From positions 1-19,865 of the forward strand of contig JADFJB010000092.1 of assembly GCA_022566355.1 (NCBI GenBank): a stretch of 19,865 nucleotides of DNA, read 5' to 3'. Below the pieces are notes generated by a model. It saw only the letters and a list, made by a program, of their open reading frames with translations, had not been told where the DNA came from and searched no databases. A program made the translations under genes and the position numbers. This DNA is from a candidate division KSB1 bacterium. Its GTDB lineage: Bacteria; Zhuqueibacterota; JdFR-76; DREG01. Positions 7,099-15,636 of the stretch are shown piece after piece. Position 1 is the stretch's first letter, and every line of letters begins with the position of its first letter.

Positions 7099-9002
7099 TT
7101 AAGACTTAGCTTCCAGCGGCTTCGTAGTTACCATAATCAAATTAACACCCTCAGGCTCTGCCATGACGAAATGCCGCCCTTCCGGAGCGCCGGCTTTACC
7201 GATGGCCAATAATTCATCTTCCGTGCGATGGATTAAAAACCAGTCAACAGTACTTTCCATCCATAAACGTAGAGGATTGCTCGGATGAAAGTTGCCAATT
7301 AACAACAGACCGCCGGGATTTAACTCAGTGTAGAGCCGGTTAATCATAATAGTTGCCACTTTCTCTTCCAGGTAATCGAAAAGCCCCAATGAATAAATAA
7401 TATCCTGAGGACCAAGAGTAATTTCCTTTTTGATTAGGTCCTTTACACTTGCGTTTACATAAATTACATCAAGCATTTTTTGGTCTGGTATATTTTCTCT
7501 TGCATAGTCCAGGGCTTCTTTATCTTGATCCAAAAGTGTCCAACGCAACTTCAAGTTTTGTGTATTTTCCGACAGCGACTTCATTGTTTCTGCTACTTCT
7601 CTTGCAGGTCCACAGGCAATGCTTGCCAGCGAAAGCTCTTTTAACTGATAAACTCTTTGCTGGATAATACCCTGAAGTATTTTAGCGCGGTTTCTAACCG
7701 CGTTTGTTGTGGGGCTAGAATAAACAAGAAAATTCAATAATTTTCCCATGTTCGATTTTGCATCAAATAACTCATTGTCATAAATGTAGTTCATCATTTG
7801 ATAATCGCCGGCATACCCTAACGGTTTCTCCAAGACTCTGCTTAAATAAGGATTTTGATCTAAAATGGATTTAAGATTGCCCAATCTTTTTTTAAATTCT
7901 TGGCTGGCAACTTGTGGATCCGGGTATTTGACATTCAAGGCATTCAAAAATTCTTGAAACTTTTTTGCAAATTTAGGAAACTCTTCGATCAACTCGCCAT
8001 CGGTCATATTGGCAGTTCTTCTCTCAAGCTCCTTAATGTAGGGTTCTATGTCAGAAATCTCATTTTCCACTGCCAAATTCGCCTGGGATATAGATTCTTC
8101 ATTTGTTTTTTTTAACTGCTCCGCTTTCATCACATGCTTTGGGTAATTGCCTTTCTCTATTTCCTGGATCGCTTCATAAGTAATTTTTATGCCAAGATCG
8201 ATAATTTCATCCACACGTGAAATATCTTTCGCCAATTCCTTTGGCACCCTTGGCCGCAACAAAATTTCGCAAGCCGGCTTGGAAAAATAGATTTCATTGC
8301 TGGTTTGCCAGCCTAGCATTCTTAAAACATGCGGTTGAGCTTTTTTCCCAAGAGGTAATTTTCTTTGTGTAGCGCTGTGAATTGGCTTGGCCTGGATAGC
8401 TATCACAAAATCCGCTCCCTCAGCATAAAGTGTTTTTGTGTCCAGGGGAGCAAAGATAGCGCCATCGGCCAATTGCATGCCACCCATCTGTTTTTCTTCC
8501 AAAAGCAAAGGCATGGCAAGACTGGCACGCACTGCATCAAAGACCTTCCCATGCCGCAGGATGACATTTCTTTGTGAAACTTTATCTGATGCCACGATCA
8601 ATAGCGGTATCCTAAGTTCGTAAAACTCCGGATCCCAACCAGTAACTTTAATCAATTCTTCGATGAGCTTCTCGCCGCTGGATAAAGGGAGGCCTGGGTA
8701 TTTCCTGTCATGTATCAACGCCTGCATTACACCATCAATTTCAGATATCCCAAGAACCTTATTCCTGATCTCCTCAGGAGATAATCCACTTGCGTAAAAC
8801 GCCCCAATTACGGCTCCCATACTTGTGCCGGAAATTAGACTCACTTCAATTTTTAACTGCTTTAGGGCAATTAGCATACCCAGATCAACCAATCCAATGG
8901 GTAATCCTGGCCCTAAAGCCACGCCAATTTTTTTGCCTTGAAAATGTCGGTGGCTCTATCGGAGAGTTGTAAACGGGTTAGGCTATTCGAGGTTGGTTGC
9001 AT
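7099..9002 (-). CDS. Patatin-like lipase fused to PhcB-like methyltransferase
   Basis: Continuous frame 7099-8922 encodes two domains. The N-terminal patatin domain (about 1-260, counted from the GTG at 8922) has the oxyanion loop GPGLPIG, nucleophile Ser34 in GTSMG and Asp153 in ADGA, the usual catalytic dyad of lipid acyl hydrolases. After a helical linker comes a segment with KPLGYAGDYQMMNYIYDNEL and a class I SAM-dependent methyltransferase domain (about 430-600): motif I ACGPAREV (436-443), acidic LLDQD (463-467), GLFDYLEE, NPGGLLLIGNF and DWFLIHRTEDE. That combination matches my memory of the family annotated as 3-hydroxypalmitate methyl ester biosynthesis (PhcB type). The natural start is probably ATG 9002, which has AGGA six bases upstream and gives MQPTSNSLTRLQLSDRATDI before KAKK; it reaches the patatin frame only by a -1 shift at an A7 run. 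The expected full product is 634 residues. The downstream neighbour is a membrane kinase. Confidence 0.85.
8928..8934 (-). other. A7 run in -1 slippery-heptamer phase
   Basis: Reading from ATG 9002, codons 23-25 are GCA AAA AAA, so the run is phased as A_AAA_AAA, the form of a -1 frameshift site. Without slippage, translation stops at TAG 8913-8915 after 29 residues; with a -1 shift it enters the 607-codon patatin frame as KKIGVALGPG. The same repair would result if one A were missing from the assembly. I see only a weak TGGC/GCCA hairpin just downstream. Confidence 0.6.
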
Positions 9003-9110
9003 GGCGTTTCCTAAAGCCTTAACTTTTATTTAAACCGATTTTTTTTAACCGTTCAGGAGTAGGTTGAAGCTAAAAGAGTAAGAATACTTTCCAGGGTTTC
9101 ATATTTTGTT

Positions 9111-9139
9111 AGTTTACATTTGTTTATTTGGAAAGTCAA
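9111..9139 (-). promoter_or_regulatory. Candidate sigma-70 promoter of lipase-kinase operon
   Basis: On the minus strand TTGACT (9139-9134) and TAAACT (9116-9111) are 17 bases apart. They match five of six bases of the -35 and four of six of the -10 consensus. This would give a leader of about 100 bases before ATG 9002 and supports that start over the GTG at 8922. Confidence 0.35.
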
Positions 9140-9338
9140 GGTCTTTTTGCAATTATAAATTGTTATTCCTGTGTATTCAAATAATTGAATATTGAATGAA
9201 AAATCACATACCCTAATCACAAAAACAAATTTAATAATTTCAGCATTGTTTTTTTCAGTTTCTTAATTCCCCACAAACTCACATAAACAAAAATCAAACA
9301 GACTGTATTCGCCAATACTACCATTATATTATTATATT

Positions 9339-9766
9339 ACATTTCTCACTTCGTTTTCAACACCTCCCACAAAGGATGATTTTCATGCTGAAATGAAAAT
9401 GCAATATCACCCCGATGGGGTTAGCATGTTTTTTAAACCCAATTGGCTATAAACATGACATCCCTCCGGGATTGAGACACAGCTCATCTGCTGGTATGAC
9501 AAGAGCCACAGGTATCAGGAAAATCCAGATGGCTAGTAACTTTCGCAAAATTACAAATGGTTCATTTAAGTTAGTGCCCTGACAACAGGGTTAACTCCGA
9601 TAGGAGTGAAATATTTATAGCCCATCAAGCCTCCTCACAGTGCCGAACCCCTTCGGGGTGAAATGATTGGTTTCACGCGATTTCTGACCAAAAATCAGGT
9701 CAAACGGACTCCTGAAATCGAATAAACGGGCACCGGGAATTGGCCTCAATTTGAAGTGAGAAATGT
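9339..9766. repeat. 428-bp segment bounded by 14-bp inverted repeats
   Basis: ACATTTCTCACTTC (9339-9352) and its exact reverse complement GAAGTGAGAAATGT (9753-9766) enclose the hairpin-repeat cluster. Outside both copies the sequence is a similar run of TTATTAT-type bases, so the symmetry may extend imperfectly. There is no transposase. It could be a small non-autonomous element or a decayed insertion; no target-site duplication is clear. Confidence 0.45.
9409..9670. repeat. Four degenerate hairpin repeats ending TTTATAG
   Basis: Four copies share a 5-bp stem with a 3-4 base loop followed by a T-rich tail of the form TGAAATATTTATAG. Copy 1: ACCCC-GAT-GGGGT at 9409-9421, tail to about 9436. 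Copy 2, on the minus strand: stem ATCCC-TCC-GGGAT at 9460-9472, tail CTATAAACATGAC at 9447-9459. Copy 3: ACTCC-GATA-GGAGT at 9594-9607, tail to 9620. Copy 4: ACCCC-TTC-GGGGT at 9647-9659, tail GAAATGATTGG. Stem bases differ between copies but pairing is kept, which indicates selection on, or an origin from, a folded unit. A separate CCCTG-ACAA-CAGGG hairpin lies at 9577-9590. Confidence 0.6.
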
Positions 9767-9918
9767 GAGTTATTATTAAATTATTATAGTCGGCCATGTA
9801 ACGTTAACTATATACCTCTATCAAAATAAGGAGTCAAGAATTATCTACAAAAAAAATTGTGAAGTTTTTTCAGGGCCACACTCGTCACTTCAAATATCCA
9901 GTATCCAGCAACCAGCAT

Positions 9919-11601
9919 CTAGAAACCGGTAAACTTCTCCTGGTATTCACCAAATACCGCCCGCATAGTGTCACAAATTTCACCTAGTGTGGCGTATGCT
10001 TTTACTGCATCTATAATAAATGGCAACAAATTTTCACTTCCTTTTGCTGCCGTTGCAACATGTGCAAGCGTTTGTTGCACCCTTTGATCGTCACGTCGCT
10101 TCTTTACGGCAGCCAGTCTTGAAATTTGATCTTTTTCAACCGATGGATCGACTCTAAGAATTTCAGGTTCCGATTGTTCCTCAACAACATAATCATTGAT
10201 TCCCACAATCGTGCGCTCGTTTTTCTCCACTGCCATTTGGTGTTGGTAGGCGGAATTCTGAATTTCTCTTTGCATATATCCAATTTCAATGGCTGCAACC
10301 GCGCCGCCTAATTCATCAATTTCTTCAATATATTTAGTCGCTTCTTGTTCGATTCGGTTCGTCAGGCTTTCTATGTAAAATGATCCAGCCAGTGGATCGA
10401 TGGTTTCCGCAACTCCTGATTCATGCGCTACGATTTGTTGTGTCCGTAAAGCAATGAGGGCGGATTCCTCGGTTGGCAATCCAAGCGCTTCATCACGGCT
10501 ATTTGTATGCAGGCTTTGGGTTCCGCCAAGAACGGCTGCCAGGGTTTGAATGGTCACACGAACAATATTGTTTTCCGGCTGTTGGGCTGTAAGGGTTGAA
10601 CCTGCCGTTTGCGTATGGAATCGCAGCATCATAGATTTCGGGTTTTGCGCGTTAAACCGGTTTTTCATTATGGTGGCCCACATCCGTCGTGCCGCTCGAA
10701 ATTTTGCGACTTCCTCCAATAAGTCGTTATGCGAATTAAAGAAAAAGGAAATCCGGGGAGCAAAATCATCGACGTTAAGTCCGGCCTCCACCCCTGCTTC
10801 TACATAGGCAATGGCATTTGCCAGGGTAAAGCCAACCTCCTGGGCAGCTGTTGATCCGGCCTCGCGGATGTGGTATCCCGAAATACTGATAAAATTCCAA
10901 CGGGGAACTTCCTTCGAGCAAAATTCAAATGTATCGGTAACCAGGCGCATGGATTGTTTTGGCGGGTAGATGTAAGTCCCCCGGGCAATATATTCTTTCA
11001 AAATATCGTTCTGAACCGTGCCGGACAATTGATTTCTTGGCACACCCTGCTTTTCCCCAACGGCAATATACATGGCCAACAGAACAACCGCCGGTGCATT
11101 CATCGTCATTGACGTAGACACTTTGTCCAGGGGAATGCCGTCAAATAATATTTCCATATCTTCCAGGGTGTCGATTGCCACTCCCACTTTACCCACTTCT
11201 CCCTTGCTCATTGGGTGATCTGAATCAAAGCCGATCTGAGTGCAGAGATCAAATGCTACCGAAAGTCCCATTTGCCCGAGACTGAGGAGATACTTGAATC
11301 TTTCGTTGGTTTTACTTGCAGTCGCAAAACCGGCATACTGGCGCATGGTCCAAAACCGGTTTCGGTACATATTTGGCTGAGCTCCCCGAGTAAAAGGAAA
11401 CTGCCCTGGAAAACCAAGCTGTTCTTCATAATCAAAGTCACGGAGTTGCTCGGGGGTATAAAGTCTGTCGATTTCAGTATCGGACCCGGTCACAAACCGA
11501 TCACGCCTTTCCCCAAACCGGTTTATCGTTTTGTTGAGGGACTGCTCTTCATAAACTTTACGATTCTTGGAAATTTGCTTTAATTTTTCAGGATCGAACA
11601 T
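9919..11601 (-). CDS. mcmA1: Methylmalonyl-CoA mutase catalytic subunit
   Basis: This 560-residue protein is the substrate-binding TIM-barrel part of methylmalonyl-CoA mutase (EC 5.4.99.2), which interconverts (R)-methylmalonyl-CoA and succinyl-CoA with adenosylcobalamin. Motifs include [20 protein letters not shown] with Tyr79, [45 protein letters not shown] with Arg207, [14 protein letters not shown] with Tyr243/His244, and [19 protein letters not shown]. The Tyr in NMYR and the Arg in ARGTYIYPP are the residues that mark a methylmalonyl-CoA mutase rather than an isobutyryl- or 2-hydroxyisobutyryl-CoA mutase, where the Arg position is usually Gln. The protein ends after the barrel and linker with no B12-binding DxHxxG domain, so it needs a separate small subunit, which is not in the window. 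Start ATG 11601 has GAGG upstream. It is probably used in propionate/succinate metabolism. Confidence 0.95.
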   Translation of the reverse strand: MFDPEKLKQISKNRKVYEEQSLNKTINRFGERRDRFVTGSDTEIDRLYTPEQLRDFDYEEQLGFPGQFPFTRGAQPNMYRNRFWTMRQYAGFATASKTNERFKYLLSLGQMGLSVAFDLCTQIGFDSDHPMSKGEVGKVGVAIDTLEDMEILFDGIPLDKVSTSMTMNAPAVVLLAMYIAVGEKQGVPRNQLSGTVQNDILKEYIARGTYIYPPKQSMRLVTDTFEFCSKEVPRWNFISISGYHIREAGSTAAQEVGFTLANAIAYVEAGVEAGLNVDDFAPRISFFFNSHNDLLEEVAKFRAARRMWATIMKNRFNAQNPKSMMLRFHTQTAGSTLTAQQPENNIVRVTIQTLAAVLGGTQSLHTNSRDEALGLPTEESALIALRTQQIVAHESGVAETIDPLAGSFYIESLTNRIEQEATKYIEEIDELGGAVAAIEIGYMQREIQNSAYQHQMAVEKNERTIVGINDYVVEEQSEPEILRVDPSVEKDQISRLAAVKKRRDDQRVQQTLAHVATAAKGSENLLPFIIDAVKAYATLGEICDTMRAVFGEYQEKFTGF

Positions 11602-11937
11602 AAAAACCTCAATTTATTTGATGTTAGGTTAACTAAATATAAAATAAAACCTTGTGATAGAAAACAGCTTTTTTTATGAATTATTCAAGTTACTCAAAAA
11701 TTGGAATAGGTACCTTTCAAAATTGACCATTTTTGTTGAATATAAGCAAAGAAATTCAAGCAAGTATTTTTTAGTCCAAATATTGCATATCAAAGACCTT
11801 TTGTTTATATTCATGTGTTTTTTGAAAATTTCAAAAAGTTGCTTGTTGCTAAAAATCCTAAACCTTCCGAAAAATAGTAAAAAGTGCGATCTTCGCTAAA
11901 CACCTTTAAATAAAGTCAATATCCTGGAGAATCGAAT
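11602..11937. other. AT-rich divergent promoter region
   Basis: This 336-base region separates the leftward mutase gene from the rightward phosphorylase gene, so it must carry promoters for both. On the plus strand TTGCAT (11783-11788) and TATATT (11806-11811) are 17 bases apart and could serve the phosphorylase; the -35 is a poor match. The 81-codon frame at 11654-11899 is a low-complexity AT-rich frame without a ribosome site and I do not call it a gene. Confidence 0.45.
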
Positions 11938-14493
11938 ATGACACCTATTCGGAGTTTTAATATTGTACCCTCATTACCGGAAAATTTAAAGCCATTAAAA
12001 GAGCTGGCTTATAATGTTTGGTTTAGCTGGCACCCGGAAGTTGCCGACCTGTTCCGGCGTCTGGACATCAAACTGTGGGAAGAAACCTATCGAAATCCTG
12101 TCTTGTTTCTTGGAAAAATAAACCAGGAAAGACTGAACGAAGCGGTTCGGGATGAAGGTTTCATGACGCAATTCATGCAGGTTTACCGGGATTATCAGAG
12201 ATATATCAAAGATGAATCATTATTTGATTATGAACTCGATCGACCGATCGATTTTACCATTGCTTATTTTTCAGCCGAATATGGTTTAACTGACAGCTTG
12301 CCGATATATTCCGGGGGCCTCGGCATGCTTTCCGGAGATCATCTCAAATCTGCGAGTGATTTGAATTTTCCATTGGTCGCCGTTGGTTTACTTTATCAAA
12401 ACGGCTACTTCAATCAACAATTAAATTTGGACGGCTGGCAGGGCGAATTGTATAAGGAAAATGATTTCTTAAATTTACCGATTGTCCAGTTAAAAGACAA
12501 GAATGGCCATCCTGTTAAAATTTCCGTTCCTATGAAAGGTCATGATGTAAAGATTCATATCTGGAAAATCCAGGTCGGTCGTATTTCATTATATATGCTG
12601 GATACAAACCTTCGTGAAAACCGGGCCGAAGATCGCAAAATTACTTCCCACCTTTATGGCGGCGACCGTGAGATGAGATTGCGGCAGGAAATCGTGTTAG
12701 GCATTGGTGGTGTACGTGCCTTACACAAATTGGGATATTCACCTGCGGTTTATCATATGAACGAAGGACATTCGGCATTTGCCTGTTTGGAACGAATCAG
12801 GATATTAATGAACGAGAAGAAATTGAGTTTTGATGAGGCTTTTGAAACTGTTTATGCCAGTAATGTTTTTACGACACATACCCCGGTTCCTGCCGGGAAT
12901 GATGCTTTCGAACCCAAATTGATGGAAACCTATTTTAGTGAATATGCCAAAGAATTAAAGCTAACAATTAAACAGTTGTTGGCGTTGGGTCGATATGATA
13001 ACCCTGCCGATTCGGATCTGTTTGGTATGACTGTGCTTGCCATTAAAATGAGCGCCCAGGTAAATGGAGTTAGTAAGCTGCACACGGATGTTTCCAGGAA
13101 AATATGGCGGCAGTTATGGAAGAACCTTCCTGAAGAAGAAATCCCAATCCAACCCTTGACCAATGGTATCCATGTCCCTTCCTGGATATCCCCTGAAATT
13201 GCCGATCTTTATGACCGTTATCTCAGTCCTCGTTGGATCGAAGATCCTGACAATGAAAAAGTGTGGGAAGGTGTTGATAGAATCCCCGATGCCGAACTAT
13301 GGCAGACCCACGAGAGGAATCGAGAGCGTCTGGTGTCATTTACCCGGGCACGTTTACGTCAGCATTTAAAGCAAAGAGGCGCGCCTTTTTCTGAGATTAA
13401 AGATGTGAGCGATATGCTGGATCCGGAAGCGCTTACTATTGGTTTTGCCCGAAGATTTGCTACCTATAAACGCGGCAATTTGATTTTTCATGATCCCGAC
13501 AGGCTTGCCAAAATTTTAAATGATCCGGAATGTCCGGTCCAGATCATCATAGCAGGAAAGGCGCATCCCCAGGATGAACCCGGTAAAGAGCTGATTAAAA
13601 ATATTGTCGATTTTAGCAAAGACCCCAAGTTTAAGAACCACCTTGTCTTTATCGAAAATTACGATATACACATTGCCAGGCATTTGGTGCAAGGGGCCGA
13701 TGTTTGGCTCAATACTCCGCGGCGGCCTTTGGAAGCCTGTGGCACCAGTGGTATGAAGGCTGCGGCGAATGGGGCGTTGAACATGAGCATTTTGGATGGC
13801 TGGTGGTGTGAAGCCTTCAACGGAGAAAATGGCTGGGCAATTGGCCGCGGTGACGAGTTGCAGGATACCACTTTGCAAGACAACCTGGAAGCCCAGGCTA
13901 TTTATGAGCTTTTAGAAAATGAGATTGTTCCTCTGTTTTACCAGCGTTCCCGGGCGGGATTGCCAAGAATTTGGGTAAACAGAATGCGCAGCAGTATACG
14001 AACCATCTGCCCGGTTTTTAATACCCATCGAATGCTGGAAGAATATATGGTAAATTTTTATGTGAAGGCTGCCGGTGTTTGGCGTCGATTAAGTGAAGAC
14101 AATTTTAAAGGCGCGAAAGAATTAGCCGGTTGGAGAAATAAGGTTACTTCCAATTGGAATAAGGTTAAAGTTGTAGCAGTCGATTTTAAAAATCACCAAG
14201 ATGTGCCGGTGGGTTCAAATATTCCCGTTCATGTTAAACTCTTTTTAGATGGATTAGACCCCGAAGATGTAACTGTGGAATTGTATTATGGCAAGTTAAC
14301 CGCAAACGATGAACTCATTGCGGCAAAATCGGTGGCGATGCATCTCAGCGGCAAGGATAGCGGCGAAGCATTGCAATTTTCCGGTGATATTCGATGTGAA
14401 TTTACCGGCAAAGCCGGATTTCAAATTCGAGTGCTGCCCAAACATGATCTCCAACTCAATCCATACTATACCGGCAAAATGATTGTGGATTAG
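11938..14493 (+). CDS. glgP: Alpha-glucan (glycogen/maltodextrin) phosphorylase
   Basis: This 851-residue glycosyltransferase family 35 enzyme uses phosphate to release glucose-1-phosphate from alpha-1,4-glucans, with pyridoxal phosphate as cofactor. It belongs to the form with an extra N-terminal domain (DUF3417-like; LKELAYNVWFSWHPEVADLF at about 21-40), followed by IAYFSAEYGLTDSLPIYSGG and LGMLSGDHLKSASDLNFP, the phosphorylase core, VYHMNEGHSAFACLERIR, TTHTPVPAGNDAF, and IGFARRFATYKRGNL. The cofactor site is EACGTSGMKAAANGALNMS, in which Lys607 should form the Schiff base with PLP. The C-terminal about 110 residues form a beta-rich extension. The length fits the alpha-glucan family phosphorylases of bacteria such as Thermus and Thermotoga. 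The start has TGGAG about ten bases upstream. It stands alone and has no other glycogen gene beside it. Confidence 0.95.
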   Translation: MTPIRSFNIVPSLPENLKPLKELAYNVWFSWHPEVADLFRRLDIKLWEETYRNPVLFLGKINQERLNEAVRDEGFMTQFMQVYRDYQRYIKDESLFDYELDRPIDFTIAYFSAEYGLTDSLPIYSGGLGMLSGDHLKSASDLNFPLVAVGLLYQNGYFNQQLNLDGWQGELYKENDFLNLPIVQLKDKNGHPVKISVPMKGHDVKIHIWKIQVGRISLYMLDTNLRENRAEDRKITSHLYGGDREMRLRQEIVLGIGGVRALHKLGYSPAVYHMNEGHSAFACLERIRILMNEKKLSFDEAFETVYASNVFTTHTPVPAGNDAFEPKLMETYFSEYAKELKLTIKQLLALGRYDNPADSDLFGMTVLAIKMSAQVNGVSKLHTDVSRKIWRQLWKNLPEEEIPIQPLTNGIHVPSWISPEIADLYDRYLSPRWIEDPDNEKVWEGVDRIPDAELWQTHERNRERLVSFTRARLRQHLKQRGAPFSEIKDVSDMLDPEALTIGFARRFATYKRGNLIFHDPDRLAKILNDPECPVQIIIAGKAHPQDEPGKELIKNIVDFSKDPKFKNHLVFIENYDIHIARHLVQGADVWLNTPRRPLEACGTSGMKAAANGALNMSILDGWWCEAFNGENGWAIGRGDELQDTTLQDNLEAQAIYELLENEIVPLFYQRSRAGLPRIWVNRMRSSIRTICPVFNTHRMLEEYMVNFYVKAAGVWRRLSEDNFKGAKELAGWRNKVTSNWNKVKVVAVDFKNHQDVPVGSNIPVHVKLFLDGLDPEDVTVELYYGKLTANDELIAAKSVAMHLSGKDSGEALQFSGDIRCEFTGKAGFQIRVLPKHDLQLNPYYTGKMIVD

Positions 14494-14727
14494 TTTGTTT
14501 TGACAGGATTAACTGGGTTCGATTAGTAATATCTTTTGATTATTTCAGTCTTGAATTAGACTATCCTGTATATTTATCACTATAGATTATAACCTATAGT
14601 AAATAAACAACTTATATTATTATAAAAGGGGTTAAAGCAATGTATTGGTAACGTTTTTGCTTGATTTTTATGATTTTATAATATTATACTTACAACAAAA
14701 TACCTGTTTATAAACAAGGTGGTTTAT
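14494..14727. other. Convergent intergenic gap
   Basis: This 234-base AT-rich gap lies between the ends of two converging genes. It includes the inverted repeat at 14503-14569 and a second AT-only one, ACTATAG/CTATAGT (14579-14585 and 14594-14600). No GC-rich terminator hairpin with a T tract is apparent. Confidence 0.5.
14503..14569. repeat. Degenerate ACAGGAT...ATCCTGT intergenic repeat
   Basis: TTTTGACAGGATTAAC just after the phosphorylase stop and ATCCTGT at 14563-14569 give a 7-bp inverted repeat (14503-14509 with 14563-14569). From memory, the wording GACAGGATTAAC with a mirrored ATCCTGT recurs in intergenic repeats of many bacterial genomes. This copy is worn and its central part no longer pairs. 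Confidence 0.35.
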
Positions 14728-15609
14728 TTATTTAGCCGTTCTATATATTGGTGAAAACCAGGTGAATGTAGATGTCTCAGGGGACACGGTCAAGCCTTGA
14801 GCACCCTTTCTGAATAGCCATTTGAGAGACTTTGTTATAATATAATTCAAAACTTTGTGTCTTTCTTGAAGGAAATCAACCAAAATATCTGTATAGTCTT
14901 GGTCAATTTTCTCTAGCAGGATATTCTCGGGTCTCTTGAACTCTTGGTATAGATCTTCAATTGCCAATTTAAACTTCGGATCTCTATTATCAAAAGCCCA
15001 AAAAATAATAAATCGCCCGAAGTTCAATTCGCTAAGCATATCACACGATTTTGTGATAGAGTTATCTAAATAATCAAATAACCAGTTTTCATTGTCGACT
15101 TGCCCCTCCATTACATGTTTACGCAATTTGTCTCTAAGGGCATACAGTCGGTATCTATATCGTTTGATCGAAGTATCGAGACTAAATTTTTTTAATTCAT
15201 ATAAGAGATACAGACAAATGACGAAAAATAAAAATGCTACAAACATCATCTCAGACTCCTTTCTTTTTTGAGCCAGGTTGACTATGTTGTAAGTCCTTTC
15301 CAATAACTTTTTGTTCGTGGGCAGTTTTCCACCCAGACAATCTTTCGACCTCTTTTTCACATCCGTTAACAGCTCTTCATACTTTTTTTTATAGATATTT
15401 TTTTGTGCGAAGAGCACAACTGAAAAGAAAATAAGCATAAGAATTAACGGGTAAATTTGGTCAATGTTTTCCCCCAAAAAGAGCATACGGAAAAAACTTT
15501 GCTTATCTTCCGTGGCTCCGAAAGTATAAAATCCAAATAATAAGATCAATAAAAAACTCATAGATGGGCCAATTTTTTCAACAAGCCCTAGGAAAGTTTT
15601 GGAAAACAT
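14728..15609 (-). CDS. Unknown three-helix membrane protein
   Basis: I do not recognise this 293-residue protein. It has three hydrophobic helices at about residues 16-32, 52-68 and 121-137. Lysine-rich helical stretches flank them (70-90 and 138-165). The C-terminal half, from about 145, is a hydrophilic all-helical domain with many charged residues and DQDYTDILVDFLQERHKVLN. By positive-inside reasoning the lysine-rich segment 70-118 and the region after helix 3 may not lie on the same side, and I cannot settle the topology. The ATG at 15609 has no clear ribosome site, and a second ATG at codon 17 also lacks one. It is divergent from the gene at 15637 with only 27 bases between the start codons, so promoters must overlap coding sequence. 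Confidence 0.75.
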   Translation of the reverse strand: MFSKTFLGLVEKIGPSMSFLLILLFGFYTFGATEDKQSFFRMLFLGENIDQIYPLILMLIFFSVVLFAQKNIYKKKYEELLTDVKKRSKDCLGGKLPTNKKLLERTYNIVNLAQKRKESEMMFVAFLFFVICLYLLYELKKFSLDTSIKRYRYRLYALRDKLRKHVMEGQVDNENWLFDYLDNSITKSCDMLSELNFGRFIIFWAFDNRDPKFKLAIEDLYQEFKRPENILLEKIDQDYTDILVDFLQERHKVLNYIITKSLKWLFRKGAQGLTVSPETSTFTWFSPIYRTAK

Positions 15610-15636
15610 TTCAAAGGTTAAATAAAGGAGAAACCC

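Larger units (their letters stand above)
9003..9918. other. Long non-coding region with repeats
   Basis: This 916-base region lies upstream of the lipase operon and downstream of the mutase gene. It holds the candidate promoter at 9111-9139, AT-rich filler from 9140 to 9338, the repeat-bearing segment 9339-9766, and about 150 bases of plain sequence before the mutase stop. The one moderate open frame (9615-9797, minus) runs through the hairpin repeats and has no credible ribosome site, so I do not call it a gene. Confidence 0.6.

Noticed and set aside
9615-9797. 60-codon frame on the minus strand in the repeat region
   Set aside because: It runs through two hairpin repeats and one inverted-repeat end, has no clear ribosome site and no protein-like pattern; it is explained by repeat sequence.
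11654-11899. 81-codon frame on the plus strand before the phosphorylase
   Set aside because: Low-complexity, rich in Lys, Leu and Phe as expected from AT-rich DNA; lacks a ribosome site and overlaps the needed promoter region.
13516-13878. 120-codon frame antisense to the phosphorylase
   Set aside because: It lies over the conserved PLP-site region of the phosphorylase; codon constraint there explains the open frame.
14579-14600. ACTATAG/CTATAGT hairpin as a terminator
   Set aside because: The stem is almost entirely A/T and no T tract follows on either strand, so termination is not supported.
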